From: Microbacterium sp.
GTDB lineage: Bacteria > Actinomycetota > Actinomycetes > Actinomycetales > Microbacteriaceae
Assembly (NCBI RefSeq): GCF_017305435.1
Contig: NZ_JAFKIP010000002.1
Location: forward strand, 558,001-622,000
DNA length: 64,000 bases
Reading direction: 5' to 3'
The translations under genes were made by a program, and so were the position numbers. Shown piece after piece: positions 29,928 to 39,665 of this stretch. How positions within the stretch are numbered: position 1 is the first letter of the stretch; each line of letters begins with the position of its first letter. A model generated the notes under the pieces. It worked only from the letters and a program-made list of their open reading frames with translations. It made no database searches and had not been told where the DNA came from.

Positions 29928-31700
29928 CTATCCCCGCCGCAGTTGTTCCTCGACTCGAGCCCGTTCAGCGCGAAGTTCTGCAGCGTCGGACCGGGCAGTC
30001 CATTCGCGCATGCGCGTGACGATCGGCGGCGCCGACCTCAGCAGCAGGAGCGCCGTGCCGTACGGCAGCGTGCGAATCACGTCGGGCGGCATGATCGGAA
30101 CCCGGCGCGTTGATCGCTGGTTAGAGCGCATACCGCGTTCACCGATCGTGATCGAGTCGGTGGCCTCGTCGCGGTCGCCAATCAGGGTGGCGATGTCTTG
30201 GAGGTCTCTAGACCCTGAGGCGCCGCCGAGCACGATCTTGGCGATGCTCGCGTCCCAGATCGCCGTGGCTGCGTTGTCGCCCCACCGCTGACGGGCCTGC
30301 GCGAGCGACTGAAGCACCGGCATCGTGGTGACACCGGTGCCTCCACCTTCGGCCATCAGGACAGGCAGCGACGGCAGAGGGGCGAGGTTGCCGATCTCAT
30401 CCAGCGCGAGAAGCAGCGGCGGGTCGAGGCGGGCGCCTGGGGATCTCGCGGCAACGCGCCTCGCGGTTTCGACGAGGTCTTCGACCAGCGCGGCGACGAG
30501 CGAGGAGGATGCGCCGGCGCCGGCGCCCGTCGCGAGAAGGTACAGGGTGCCGTTGCGTCGAAGAAAGGTCTCCGGATCGAACTGCTCGTCCTCGCTCGGG
30601 CTGACGGCGTCGAGAACACGGGGGTCAGCCAGAGCCGCCAACGCCAGGGAGACGCCCTGCCAGATCGAGTCGCGCGTGCGGGGGTCGGCGTCGATCATCG
30701 CCTCAAGCGACTCGGCCCATCCCGTCGCGGCCGCAGGATTGGACGTGAGGATCGCGACGGCATCCTTCGCCGCGGCCGGATCGAGCGTCCAGCGAAAGAG
30801 CTCACCAGGTGAGCGGCCGTCGAGCGCCGCGGCGTGCAGCAGCGACTGAAGGGCCGTACGGGTCTTGCCCTCCCAGAAGCCGCCGTTTTCCACCCCAACG
30901 CTCGACAGGCCCGTACCGGCCGCAAGCCCCGCGGCGCGAATCATCGCGGTTAGTGGGAGCTCGCAGCCGCGTACCGGAGACCACCGCAAGCCCGCCGGTA
31001 CGCCCGGGGCAAGATGCTGTGGATCGAACACGGCGACGGGCCCTCGACTCATCCGCGAGCGAATGGTGGTCGTGAGGTTGTCCGGCCTGGTGGAGGTCGT
31101 GACGACGGCGCCAGGTGCGTCGAGGATCGCGTTGATGACGACGTGGGCGCCCTTGCCCGACCGGGGAGGGCCAATGACGAGGATCGAATCCTCAACCGAC
31201 GTCCACACCTTCGTTCCTCGCGCCACTCCCACGAGGTAGCCGACGTCCTCGCATCGCGGCTTGTCGACGGACGCGCGAAGGTGGGCAGCGCGCTTCAGCA
31301 ACGCGCGATCGGAGGCAGCGCGGCGCACGTCGGCCGCGGTCGCGATTCCGGCGATCCTGTTCGGGTCGGATCGGGAATGACGAGTGTGGTTTCGGATGAC
31401 GCGCCAGACCCACCACCCCGAAACGCTGAGCAGCGCCACAAACGCCACGACGACAGCCCAGTACGCCACGGCGTTGAGCCCAGGAGATCCGAGTGCCGCC
31501 CCCGGGTCAGCGGGGGAGCCGAAGACACCGAGCCCCGCGGCCAGACCACCTGTCGGCTGCTCCGCTCCTGATAGGAAGGCGGCGAGATTGCCGCCCACAC
31601 GAAGGATGCCGGCGATCGCAACGGCCCCGCTGACAGCGAGCAACGCGACGTTGGTCAGCCCGTCAGGACCGGAGACACCGACACCGTGGGGACCCGTCAT
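29928..31700 (-). CDS. TraG/VirD4-type coupling protein
   Basis: This 590-residue ATPase links the transferred DNA to the mating channel. Two N-terminal helices lie around residues 15-40 and 70-95. The Walker A is in VIGPPRSGKGAHVVI near residue 158, the conserved FDPQHLA segment follows near 205, and the Walker B LLALDEIGNLAPLPSLP near 428. The C-terminal part matches the TraM-recognition region. The start at ATG 31700 overlaps the upstream stop (ATGA); a GTG-like start further out is not needed. Confidence 0.9.
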   Translation of the reverse strand: MTGPHGVGVSGPDGLTNVALLAVSGAVAIAGILRVGGNLAAFLSGAEQPTGGLAAGLGVFGSPADPGAALGSPGLNAVAYWAVVVAFVALLSVSGWWVWRVIRNHTRHSRSDPNRIAGIATAADVRRAASDRALLKRAAHLRASVDKPRCEDVGYLVGVARGTKVWTSVEDSILVIGPPRSGKGAHVVINAILDAPGAVVTTSTRPDNLTTTIRSRMSRGPVAVFDPQHLAPGVPAGLRWSPVRGCELPLTAMIRAAGLAAGTGLSSVGVENGGFWEGKTRTALQSLLHAAALDGRSPGELFRWTLDPAAAKDAVAILTSNPAAATGWAESLEAMIDADPRTRDSIWQGVSLALAALADPRVLDAVSPSEDEQFDPETFLRRNGTLYLLATGAGAGASSSLVAALVEDLVETARRVAARSPGARLDPPLLLALDEIGNLAPLPSLPVLMAEGGGTGVTTMPVLQSLAQARQRWGDNAATAIWDASIAKIVLGGASGSRDLQDIATLIGDRDEATDSITIGERGMRSNQRSTRRVPIMPPDVIRTLPYGTALLLLRSAPPIVTRMREWTARSDAAELRAERARVEEQLRRG

Positions 31701-32287
31701 GCGACGATCCCGAAAACACACGTGCCGGAGATTCTCCCCACGAGGACAATCTCGCCCTCGGCGGTCACGCGGCAGAGCCCCGGTTCCAGCAACGCTCGAG
31801 CGGACCCGTCCGCAGAAGCCTTGATGTGACGCACGATGATCGCTAGGGCTACCTCTTCACCCGGGAGGAATCCCTCTTCGCCGTATACAACGCGAGGCGG
31901 CTCGATCAAGGGCGTCGCATCTATGAGTGCTGCGGGTGCGGCCGGTGGCCCCGCCTGAGCGCTCGACCCTGCGTCCCGGACCTGCGGCGGCGCACTCGGG
32001 GCGACCGAGCCTTGCAGCGGCCGGGTGATGAGATCGGTAAAGATCGTGCCGTCTGCCTCGTGGACGACGACCCGCACCGGCGACCCGCGAGCGAGCAGGA
32101 CCGTGTCTATGACTTCCGCAAAGGACGCGCGGGCCCAGGGTGCCCCGAACCGAGGCGGTTCGAACGGCGTCCCATCGACGGCGACGGTCATCGTGCCGTC
32201 CGCCGAGATCGTCATGGTGATCACGGGAAGGACCGCTGGCACGCGGATCGCGTCGGTGGATCGTCGTAAAGCGTGCGCTGTCGTCAT
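31697..32287 (-). CDS. Conserved hypothetical protein of the transfer module
   Basis: This is a 196-residue protein with an N-terminal beta-rich part (VPAVLPVITMTISADGTM, VRVVVHEADGTIFTDLI), a Pro/Ala linker and a C-terminal part ending ISGTCVFGIVA. It overlaps the VirB4-like gene and the coupling-protein gene by four bases on either side, so its stoichiometry is probably tied to both. No family is recognised. Confidence 0.7.
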   Translation of the reverse strand: MTTAHALRRSTDAIRVPAVLPVITMTISADGTMTVAVDGTPFEPPRFGAPWARASFAEVIDTVLLARGSPVRVVVHEADGTIFTDLITRPLQGSVAPSAPPQVRDAGSSAQAGPPAAPAALIDATPLIEPPRVVYGEEGFLPGEEVALAIIVRHIKASADGSARALLEPGLCRVTAEGEIVLVGRISGTCVFGIVA

Positions 32288-33778
32288 TTCACGCCCTCCG
32301 TCATCCGGCTCGTCGTGTCGAATGCTGCAAGCTCCGCGGGATGCAGTTGGTGCTGAACCACGAAGCTACGATCCTTGATCCGCCAGAGGCCTTGACCCGT
32401 TGCCAAGCCGGGCAGCAGGCTTTGCTCAGTGCCGGTGAGGCCCAGTGCGGTCGCAGTCGCTCCGAGTTGGTCCGCTTCCTGCCGGTAGATGATTCGGGTC
32501 TCCGCGTTGGCGAGGAGGGATGATGCGATCGCGCGCATGGCGGAGCCCTGGTCGCCGACGTTGTCGAGGTCGGAGAGCTTGTGGAAGACGAGCAGATTCG
32601 CGATTCCGTAGTGGCGCGCGAGCCGCCACTGCGCATCCATGCGTCGCAGGAGGGCGGGATGCGACATGAGGCGCCAGGCTTCGTCGTAGATGACCCAGCG
32701 CTGCCCACCGTGAGGGTCGAGGAGGGCGGATTCCATCCAGGCGGAGGAGCACGTCATGAGGACAGAGACGAGCGTCGTATTCTCGGCAACGCGCGACAGA
32801 TCGAGGGAGATCATCGGCAGAGTCGGGTCGAAGGTGACGGTGCTGGGACCGTCGAACAGTCCGGCGAGATCTCCGGCAACCAGCCGACGGAGTGCATGCC
32901 CGACGACCCTGCCGTCCTCGACGAGGCGGCGGTCGGATTGTCGGGATACGTCCGGGGAGAGGATGCGTTCCACGACCATCGGCAGAATCGGGGTCTCACA
33001 TGAGCGCACAGTGTCCGCGAGAGCGAGGTCGATCGCGGTGTGCTCCAGCGGGCTGAGTGGTCGTTCGATCACCGTTTCGGTCAAGGCCCCGATGAGGTCG
33101 CGGCGACGAGAGGCGACCTGACCGGCCCAGCTCTCGTCGGAAACGCCAGACGGGCGATGCCCTTCGTCGAGCGGGTTGAGTCGGTTCGCCATGCCGTGTC
33201 CGAGCACGATTGCCTGTCCACCGACCGCTTCGGCGACGGCAGTGTGTTCGCCCTTCGGGTCGCCGGGTACGTAGACGCGGCGACCCGAAGGGGATCGAGC
33301 GCGTGTAGAGGCTCTTCACGAGCGATGACTTACCGGAGCCCACGATCCCTGCCAGGACGATGTTCGGCGCGGTGATCATCCCACGTGAGTACAGCACCCA
33401 CGGGTCATATACGAATGACGCACCCGAGTAGAGGTCCTGGCCGACGAAGACGCCTTGCGAGCCGAGTCCGCCTTCGGCGAGGAACGGGTAAGCTCCGGCG
33501 AGCGTCGCACTGGTGTCCTGGTGGCGCGGTATCCGCAGGCGGCCGGGGGTTCGGAGCGCCGCGGGCCGCGACTCCCCGGCGGCAGGCAGGTAGGCCGTCG
33601 CGCGTAGATCCGCGCGCTGAGCTTCGACCGCGGCACGGTCGGATTCGGTGCCCGCAGCGCGAGTGACGGCACTAAGACGCTGGGATGCCTTTCGTCGGGC
33701 ACGACGCTCCTTCCTACGTTCGCCTGCCGGGTCCACGAGCGTTGTGGTGTGAATGCGCTCACCCCCTTGCGCGTTCAC
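32284..33778 (-). pseudogene. VirB4-like conjugation ATPase, interrupted by a +1 frameshift
   Basis: Two frames together make a 497-residue ATPase. The first ends GIVGSGKSSLVKSLYTRSIPFG (Walker A, split). The second continues RRVYVPGDPKGEHTAVAEAV, the expected next segment, and contains Walker B-like RWVIYDEAWRLMS. The switch is at a CCC run (GGG on the coding strand) at 33284-33286; removing one base restores the frame. The start is GTG at 33778, overlapping the upstream stop (GTGA). If real, the mutation should prevent transfer; a homopolymer sequencing error is equally possible. Confidence 0.85.
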
Positions 33779-34257
33779 AGCGACATCCCGTTGCGGCGGT
33801 GAACCTTCGCACCAGACCCCTGGATGGCGGAGGGGCCAGGGCGCTGAAACGAGTCGTTCGGATTGACGCGGGGCGCGAGTGATTCCGAGACCGGCGGTGC
33901 GACGACGGCGGAGGATCGCCATGCAATTCGGCTGGAGTGCTGAGATGCCCGATCCAAGGCCAGGCCTGCCCGAGCAACAAGGGTCGACGCGCGGCGCAGC
34001 GCGAGGGCGGCTGCATGGGCTTCCTCCACCCCTGCCCAGTGATCGCCGTCGTCAGTCCGGGCGATCGCGTCCGAGCTGGTGTGCGCGAACGCGAGCTGAT
34101 CGAGCACCTGTTCGAGCGACCTCAGGCCGCCCAACAGGTCCCCGACCACCTCGTACGTCTGTGCCGGGTCATCGAACGCGCGCGTGGCGTGCGCGAGAGC
34201 GCGCAGAGCGTGACATGCTTCCTCGCCATCGACGACAGGATCCTGAAATGTAGGCAT
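33775..34257 (-). CDS. Helical conserved protein of the transfer module, homologous to the gene at 60519
   Basis: The 160-residue protein has a central helical part (YEVVGDLLGGLRSLEQVLDQLAFAH, HWAGVEEAHAAALALRRASTL) matching the protein at 60519 in order: a TRxxxxP start, a long helix with LEQV, then a short loop with xHxAG and an Ala-rich helix. A disordered tail follows. It lies 55 bases after the SCO6880-type gene and overlaps the VirB4-like gene (GTGA). The function is unknown. Confidence 0.72.
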   Translation of the reverse strand: MPTFQDPVVDGEEACHALRALAHATRAFDDPAQTYEVVGDLLGGLRSLEQVLDQLAFAHTSSDAIARTDDGDHWAGVEEAHAAALALRRASTLVARAGLALDRASQHSSRIAWRSSAVVAPPVSESLAPRVNPNDSFQRPGPSAIQGSGAKVHRRNGMSL

Positions 34258-34312
34258 TGCGTGTCCCTTGCAACAGAAGTCGTCAGTCAGGTGCGCGAGG
34301 TGTCCCCGCGCG

Positions 34313-35776
34313 TCATACGGTTCGGCACAGGGGCAGCGCGGCGACGGTGAACGCTTGCGCCTGCTGACCCACGAGCCTCCGTGTTTCGCAGGCAGCTTGC
34401 ACGGCGGCCTGCTCGATCGCCGCGACTGCGGCATCCAGCTCGTCGACGCTCGGCGCCGACACCGCTACGAGACCGGTGAAACGCAGCACGCCGTGACCAG
34501 CCGTGAGGTCTGACTCTTGCTGCACGACGTCGTTGTATTCGGCGGTTCGCGCGGCATCCTCGATCTGCCCGACCTTCGCCCGCTGCGCGGCATCCGAGAG
34601 AAGTCCTACCTTCTTTCTCCTGATGTCTCGCGCGGCGAGGTCGGCACGTACCGGTGTGCACGTCAGAGTGAATGTGCGTTGGATGCCCGAGGTCAGCAGC
34701 AAGGGGGAGAGGAAGCCTGGGTACACCTGTGACCTCGGCCACTCCGAGATCCAGAGAACCGCGTGGTGGGCCGAGTCGGTACGCAGCCGGTCCCAGGTTT
34801 CGGAAACTGCGATGGGGCCGGCCGTTGCGAGAGATCGACCGATGTCCCCGTGTCTCTCGAGCGCGGGAGCGGCTGCGGGATCGTATGCGGAGCGCAGCAC
34901 GACCGCGACCTCGCCTGGGCTCAGCCAGCCTGTGGGCGTTAGGTCGGCTGCCCGCAGTGCTGCCACGAACGTCGTCATCTCCTGACGCAGTACGCTCGCG
35001 GCCCCCTTCATGCCACCCCCGGCGGCGCGGATCTGGCGGGCCGCCGCGCGCATGTCGAGCGCGAGGGCGATTGTCGTCTCATGCCGTTCGCCGGCAGGGC
35101 CGGCGCGCTCAATGAGCTCCTTGTACGTGACGGCGGGCCAAGAGTCATCGTCGACGCCATGCCGGGCCCACCATTCGGCGAGCCCGCTTCCGGAGCTGGG
35201 CACTGTGCGCTCGGAGATCTGCACGCGCGCGATGCGGCCCGACCGGCAGACCGTCCCGAGCACTCGCCCCCAGCCGGCCACCCGACGCTCCTGTTCGCCG
35301 CTGTCGAGAAGAACGAACGCCGGATGCGTGATGCCGGCGATTACCGTCAGGGTCTGGGCATGAGGGTCTTGGATCATGGCGGCGCCCGTCTCGGGGTCGA
35401 CCCACTCGCGGAGCGCGGCGGCGTCGCCGGGGAGTGCGAGCGTGCCCGCGGGGCGCGGCTTGACCAAGTCCGCGCGGAATCGCAGCTGCCCGCCGATGCT
35501 TCGCCACACCCAGCGGATAGAGATCGGCACCCACTCAATGAGCTTCCGACCACCCACGGGAACGAAGGCAAGAGCGACGCTCGTCACCCAGATCGGTGAC
35601 GTGAGGCCGAAGAGGATGCCGCCGCCCATGTACACCGCACTCGTGAATGCGACTAGCCCGACGGCGAGTGTCACGAGCTGTGCCACGGAGAGGCCGAGCA
35701 TCACGCCCCGCTTGGACAGACGCGAGAACTGAACCGGGTGCAGTTGGTTTGCGCGCGGGGCGTTGTTCGCTGTCAT
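34313..35776 (-). CDS. SCO6880-family conjugation protein
   Basis: The 487-residue protein has two N-terminal helices (about residues 27-70) like VirB3/PrgI, then a soluble domain resembling the N-terminal part of VirB4 ATPases. No Walker motif is present. The order (SCO6880-type, small helical protein, VirB4-like ATPase) is the usual one in actinobacterial elements. It overlaps the VirB6-like gene start-stop (ATGA). It is probably part of the inner-membrane channel base. Confidence 0.85.
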   Translation of the reverse strand: MTANNAPRANQLHPVQFSRLSKRGVMLGLSVAQLVTLAVGLVAFTSAVYMGGGILFGLTSPIWVTSVALAFVPVGGRKLIEWVPISIRWVWRSIGGQLRFRADLVKPRPAGTLALPGDAAALREWVDPETGAAMIQDPHAQTLTVIAGITHPAFVLLDSGEQERRVAGWGRVLGTVCRSGRIARVQISERTVPSSGSGLAEWWARHGVDDDSWPAVTYKELIERAGPAGERHETTIALALDMRAAARQIRAAGGGMKGAASVLRQEMTTFVAALRAADLTPTGWLSPGEVAVVLRSAYDPAAAPALERHGDIGRSLATAGPIAVSETWDRLRTDSAHHAVLWISEWPRSQVYPGFLSPLLLTSGIQRTFTLTCTPVRADLAARDIRRKKVGLLSDAAQRAKVGQIEDAARTAEYNDVVQQESDLTAGHGVLRFTGLVAVSAPSVDELDAAVAAIEQAAVQAACETRRLVGQQAQAFTVAALPLCRTV

Positions 35777-37122
35777 GCTGTCGTCCTCTCGCGCGGAGTC
35801 GGCATCGGTCGCGGGGCCGGGGTCTGTGTGCGCGGCTGTGGGACCGGTTGCCCTGCAGCTGGCGAGACCGTCGGTGCCGGTGGCATGTCTGCCGGAATGG
35901 CACCCTCGGCATGTCCCATGGCTGTTGATCCGGTGGCGTTGCCGAGCTTGGGTCCGACGGAGGCAGCCTTGCCGACCACCTGACCGCCGACGATGACTGC
36001 GGCGGCCGGGCCGGCGGCCGCCGCAGCGCCTGAAGTTCCTGCGCCGGACGCTGCTGCACCAGACGCACCCGCGCTGGCACCAGATCCAGGGGTGTTGGCA
36101 GCGGCGCTCGTCGCCACCGGGGGCGCCGACCCACTCGAGGCGCCACCTCCGTCGAGGATCGACTTCGCCGACTTCGCGCTCGCGGGGCTCACTGGCACGG
36201 GGACGGGCCGATTCAGCGCGCCCTTAGCCTCCTGTTCAGTCGACATCGCGTGGTACATATCGACGCCGACGAACGAGATGAACTTGTAGGTCATGTATGG
36301 CGCGAAGGCTGCGACGAGCATGAGTACGACTCCGGCCACGGGATCGCTGATGGAGGCGAGATCAAGGTCGATCGGCGCCGCGGTCTGGTTGATCGCGACG
36401 AGGAAGAGGACGACAAGCACGAGCTTGGAGAACACGAGGGCCACAACGAACGCCACCCACTTGCCGAACCAGCCGCGAGTGGCATCCCAGGAGAATCCGG
36501 CCAGTGCGATCGGCGCGAACACGATCGCCACCAGGAGCAGGGCTTTTCGGATGAGGAGCGAGAACCACACAATCGCGGTGGCTGCGATCGCGAGTCCTGC
36601 GAGGAAGATCGTCATGATCGCGCCGACGCCGGGGCTCGCGATGTTGATCGCGACCAGGCCGGCGGCCATCAGGGCGATTCTGTCGCCCATTCCCTCCATC
36701 GTGTTTCCGGTTGCCTGGACGATCCCGATGGCCAGCTGATCCGTGACCTCCAGCAGCGTCGCCGTCAGGGCGATTGCGACGAACGATCCGAGCACGGACT
36801 TGCCGAGCCCCACAGCAGCCCGGGAGAGCGCAGTCGGATCGCGATGCGCCAATCCGGTGATCAGTTGCAGGCAGAAGAACACGAGCATGACGAAGAGCGC
36901 GACGCCGAAGAGCAGGTTGTACACCTGGGTGTACTGGTCACCGGTGACGTCGACGAGGGTGGTCGTGTCGAACACCGCCCAGACGGCTTCGAAGAACCAC
37001 GCGGCGGCTGCGGCGAGCGTATGGGCGAGCCAATCGAAGGGCGCGGCAACGAGCGACGTGACACCCGACCCGACGGTCTGGCACACCTCGGCGATCGCCG
37101 GGATATCGCAGACTCCGCCCAC
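35773..37122 (-). CDS. VirB6/TrbL-like channel protein
   Basis: The 449-residue membrane protein has about seven helices between residues 20 and 300 and then a long Ala/Ser/Gly/Pro-rich tail ending with basic residues. The N-terminal MGGVCDIPAIAEVCQ segment, with two cysteines, and the multi-helix middle are typical of the TrbL-like inner-membrane channel component of actinobacterial conjugation systems. It starts with GTG at 37122 behind an AGAGGA site. The low-complexity tail probably faces the cytoplasm. Confidence 0.82.
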   Translation of the reverse strand: MGGVCDIPAIAEVCQTVGSGVTSLVAAPFDWLAHTLAAAAAWFFEAVWAVFDTTTLVDVTGDQYTQVYNLLFGVALFVMLVFFCLQLITGLAHRDPTALSRAAVGLGKSVLGSFVAIALTATLLEVTDQLAIGIVQATGNTMEGMGDRIALMAAGLVAINIASPGVGAIMTIFLAGLAIAATAIVWFSLLIRKALLLVAIVFAPIALAGFSWDATRGWFGKWVAFVVALVFSKLVLVVLFLVAINQTAAPIDLDLASISDPVAGVVLMLVAAFAPYMTYKFISFVGVDMYHAMSTEQEAKGALNRPVPVPVSPASAKSAKSILDGGGASSGSAPPVATSAAANTPGSGASAGASGAAASGAGTSGAAAAAGPAAAVIVGGQVVGKAASVGPKLGNATGSTAMGHAEGAIPADMPPAPTVSPAAGQPVPQPRTQTPAPRPMPTPRERTTA

Positions 37123-37155
37123 TCGCGTCGTTCCTCTCGATCGACCGCGTCTCGC

Positions 37156-37425
37156 TCAGACGGACTGACCGACACCCCAGAAGAAGTTCACGAGCGTGAC
37201 CGACGCCCCGCAGATGAGTGCCGCGCCGCACGCCACCAGAACGCCGAGCTTGCCCCGTGAGGCGAGATGGGGGTTCGATGAGTTGGCTCCATACCCCCAC
37301 GCGACAGCGGCGATGATGAGGGCGAGCACGGCGAGAATGAGCCCGACTGTCATCACTGCGCCGACGATGACGCGGAGTTGCTCGATGCCGGGAAGTCCCG
37401 ACCCGTTGGGAACGATGTCGATCAC
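37156..37425 (-). CDS. DUF6112 small membrane protein (second copy)
   Basis: The 89-residue protein has two helices (about residues 14-37 and 57-82) and the ending VNFFWGVGQSV. The start GTG at 37425 (VIDIVPNGSGLPG) has AAGGAG eight to twelve bases upstream. It is a paralogue of the adjacent gene at 37525. The size and position next to the VirB6-like gene resemble a VirB2-type pilin subunit, but this is inference. Confidence 0.78.
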   Translation of the reverse strand: MIDIVPNGSGLPGIEQLRVIVGAVMTVGLILAVLALIIAAVAWGYGANSSNPHLASRGKLGVLVACGAALICGASVTLVNFFWGVGQSV

Positions 37426-37524
37426 GGTCGTGCTCCTTGTCTGCGCAGAAACGAACCTGCGTACAAGGTGCGTGCGGCGTCCCCGAGATTCCGTCGACCC
37501 GCGCAGTCCGTGCACGCACTCTGG

Positions 37525-37791
37525 CTAGAGCTGTTGGCCGACCCCAATGAGGAAGTTCATCCAGGCGACCGCCGCGCCGGCAAGTGCCGCTGCGCCGACG
37601 GCGACAAGAAGGCCGGTACGGGCTCTCATGGCCGACTGGTAGTTTCCGCTCGTCGACGCAATAGCCCATGTGGCGGCACAGACGAGGATCGCGAGCACCG
37701 CGAAGACCAGGACATACATGAGGAGAGCGCCGACGATCGCGCGGAGGTCACCCGCACCTCCAACTGCTCCGAAGTCGGGGAAGATGTCCAT
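37525..37791 (-). CDS. DUF6112 small membrane protein (first copy)
   Basis: This is an 88-residue protein with the same plan as its neighbour: MDIFPDFGAVGGAGDLR, a helix, a short basic loop (SAMRARTG) and a second helix ending in WMNFLIGVGQQL. It begins 8 bases after the stop of the peptidase gene. Two tandem copies suggest distinct roles or a heteromeric assembly. Confidence 0.78.
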   Translation of the reverse strand: MDIFPDFGAVGGAGDLRAIVGALLMYVLVFAVLAILVCAATWAIASTSGNYQSAMRARTGLLVAVGAAALAGAAVAWMNFLIGVGQQL

Positions 37792-37796
37792 TCCGG

Positions 37797-38972
37797 TCAC
37801 GCCCGTGCGCCCGTCGCGCACGCCGTCCTGCCAGATGTCGAGGAATCCAATCCTTCAGCCCCATGCTCGGCGAGCCACGGGTCTGCGTCGATAGCCGGCT
37901 CGAACGCACCGCCGGGACGGATCTCGAAGTGGAGGTGAGATCCCGTGGATTTGCCGGATGCCCCCACATCCCCAATATGGTGCCCCGCGGTGACGCGTTC
38001 GCCGACCGTCACGTGTACGCCGGTTTGCCACATATGCGCGTAGGCCGACGCCACCCGCCGTCCGTTGACCGTGTGCTCGATGACTATCAGCTGTCCGTAA
38101 CCCCCATACGGGCCTGCCCAGCTGACGATCCCGTCCGCGATCGCGAAGATTGGCGTGCCGTCTGCCGCGGAGAAGTCGGTTCCTGCATGGAACGCGGGTC
38201 GACCGGTCATGGGGTCAGTACGCCCGCCGTACCCGCTGGACCGCACCCACGTATCGCTCGGGAGGGGGAAGACGATTCGCGTTGTCTCGGGGAGGGAGTC
38301 GACAGGTGCGCCGCCTCCAGCCCCCGACGCGATCGGCCGGGTCAGCGCGACGAGGATGGCGTCCGCGACGGGCTGATAGTCCTGGTAGCGGTCGGGGAAG
38401 GCAGAGCGCTCGACAGCTTGCGCAGCCGAGCCGGGATCAGCTGACTGCCAGCCCGCGATGTCGAGGAGCCCCGCAGGAGAGGGGAAGTTGGGTCCTTCTG
38501 CTCCGCCGAAGAACGCGCGCACCTGGTACTCCGGATCCATGAGCTCGTCGACGGTGCCCCAGCCGGAGGTCGGGCGCATCTGAAAGAGGCCGAGTGAGTC
38601 GTGGTCGCTGCCGACGCCGTCGTTGGGCATGCCGAGCGAAGTGGGATGGGCGGCGTTCGCCAGCATCCTCAGGGTCGACTCGGTGAGCGCGGCCATCAGA
38701 CCGATCAGCACCCCCTGCCGCCCCACACCCTCAATACCGCTGCCGACAGTGATGATCGTCGCGGCACGGGTGAGTTGTGCCTGCCCGAGGGTCACCGACA
38801 CGCCGTCGCTCCGTTTCGCAGTCAATGTGTCGGGCACGTCGGTCACGACGAGCTGGCCGGATGTCTGGCAGGCAGCGAGCGCGGCGGGGGAGAGGACGAG
38901 AGGGAGCGCGATCAAGCCGGCGAACGGCAGGGTGAACAGAACCACGGCGAGAGCGATGACGAGCTTCTTCAT
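37797..38972 (-). CDS. M23 peptidase with lysozyme-like N-terminal domain
   Basis: The 391-residue protein has a signal-anchor helix at residues 4-32. A lysozyme/transglycosylase-like region covers about 85-200 (ALTESTLRMLAN, DSLGLFQMRPTSGWGT). A LytM/M23 zinc peptidase domain covers about 240-370, with ligands in AFHAGTDFSA and the HLHFE motif. It probably opens the wall locally for the mating channel, the role of VirB1-type proteins. It begins 12 bases after the preceding gene. Confidence 0.87.
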   Translation of the reverse strand: MKKLVIALAVVLFTLPFAGLIALPLVLSPAALAACQTSGQLVVTDVPDTLTAKRSDGVSVTLGQAQLTRAATIITVGSGIEGVGRQGVLIGLMAALTESTLRMLANAAHPTSLGMPNDGVGSDHDSLGLFQMRPTSGWGTVDELMDPEYQVRAFFGGAEGPNFPSPAGLLDIAGWQSADPGSAAQAVERSAFPDRYQDYQPVADAILVALTRPIASGAGGGAPVDSLPETTRIVFPLPSDTWVRSSGYGGRTDPMTGRPAFHAGTDFSAADGTPIFAIADGIVSWAGPYGGYGQLIVIEHTVNGRRVASAYAHMWQTGVHVTVGERVTAGHHIGDVGASGKSTGSHLHFEIRPGGAFEPAIDADPWLAEHGAEGLDSSTSGRTACATGARA

Positions 38973-38984
38973 GCGCGACGTCCG

Positions 38985-39665
38985 TCACCGGAGCGGGTTG
39001 TCGACCTCGGAGAGCCGGAGCAGGCGGCATTCGTCGAAACTCGGCTCGCAGGCGATGAAGAGTGTGAACGCGATCGGTCGAGACGTCTCCTGAGCCTGCG
39101 TCCCCACGATGCCGGAGCGATGGCGTGTTCCCGTGATCGTGTACGCGATGGTCCCGGGGAGTAGTTGACCAGGTGCCGCTTGATCGACCGCGTCGCTCCA
39201 GGATGCCGGCACGAACGCCTCGTCGATGGTCAGCCACTGGCGCGTGCCGTAGCTGCGCAGCGTCAACCACGCCTCCGCCGTCGGCAGATAGGTGCGAACA
39301 TCGGAGACGAGCCCGGCGGTCTCAATACCAGAGGGATCCCCTGCGTCGACGATCACCTGTGCGTAGTCGGCCGGATCGAAGTCCGTGGTGGAGTCCCAAT
39401 TGACGAGCGCGCCTGCTGCTTCGCGCGCGAAGGCCTCGGCATCCGATGTCGAGCGGATCGGGGGGAGCGTTGCGCTCGAGGCGCTCGGTTTAGGGCTGAC
39501 GTTCGAGGCAGCCGGGGCCGGCGGCTCGACCTCAGTCGTCGGAGTGCTGGGCGACGGTGCCAGTACAAGTCCGTACAAGCCAACGCCGACAAGTGCCGCC
39601 AGCACACCGAACCCGATCGAGAGGAAAAGGACGAGGCGCCGCCGGGGGCGCAGCGCGGCGATCAT
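38985..39665 (-). CDS. Conjugation protein with one membrane helix, VirB8/TcpC-like by position
   Basis: The 226-residue protein has a basic N-terminus (ALRPRRRLVLF), one helix at about residues 11-33, a Pro/Ser-rich linker, and an external domain of about 150 residues. This layout is that of VirB8-type proteins, but there is no diagnostic motif. The start is ATG 39665 in a TGATG overlap with the ParB stop; GTG 39668 one codon further out is an alternative. Confidence 0.65.
   Translation of the reverse strand: MIAALRPRRRLVLFLSIGFGVLAALVGVGLYGLVLAPSPSTPTTEVEPPAPAASNVSPKPSASSATLPPIRSTSDAEAFAREAAGALVNWDSTTDFDPADYAQVIVDAGDPSGIETAGLVSDVRTYLPTAEAWLTLRSYGTRQWLTIDEAFVPASWSDAVDQAAPGQLLPGTIAYTITGTRHRSGIVGTQAQETSRPIAFTLFIACEPSFDECRLLRLSEVDNPLR

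Noticed and set aside
33270-33295. Programmed frameshifting in the VirB4-like gene
   Set aside because: The site is a three-base run without a typical slippery heptamer or obvious downstream structure, and the same kind of homopolymer change occurs in the DUF559 gene; mutation or sequencing error is simpler.
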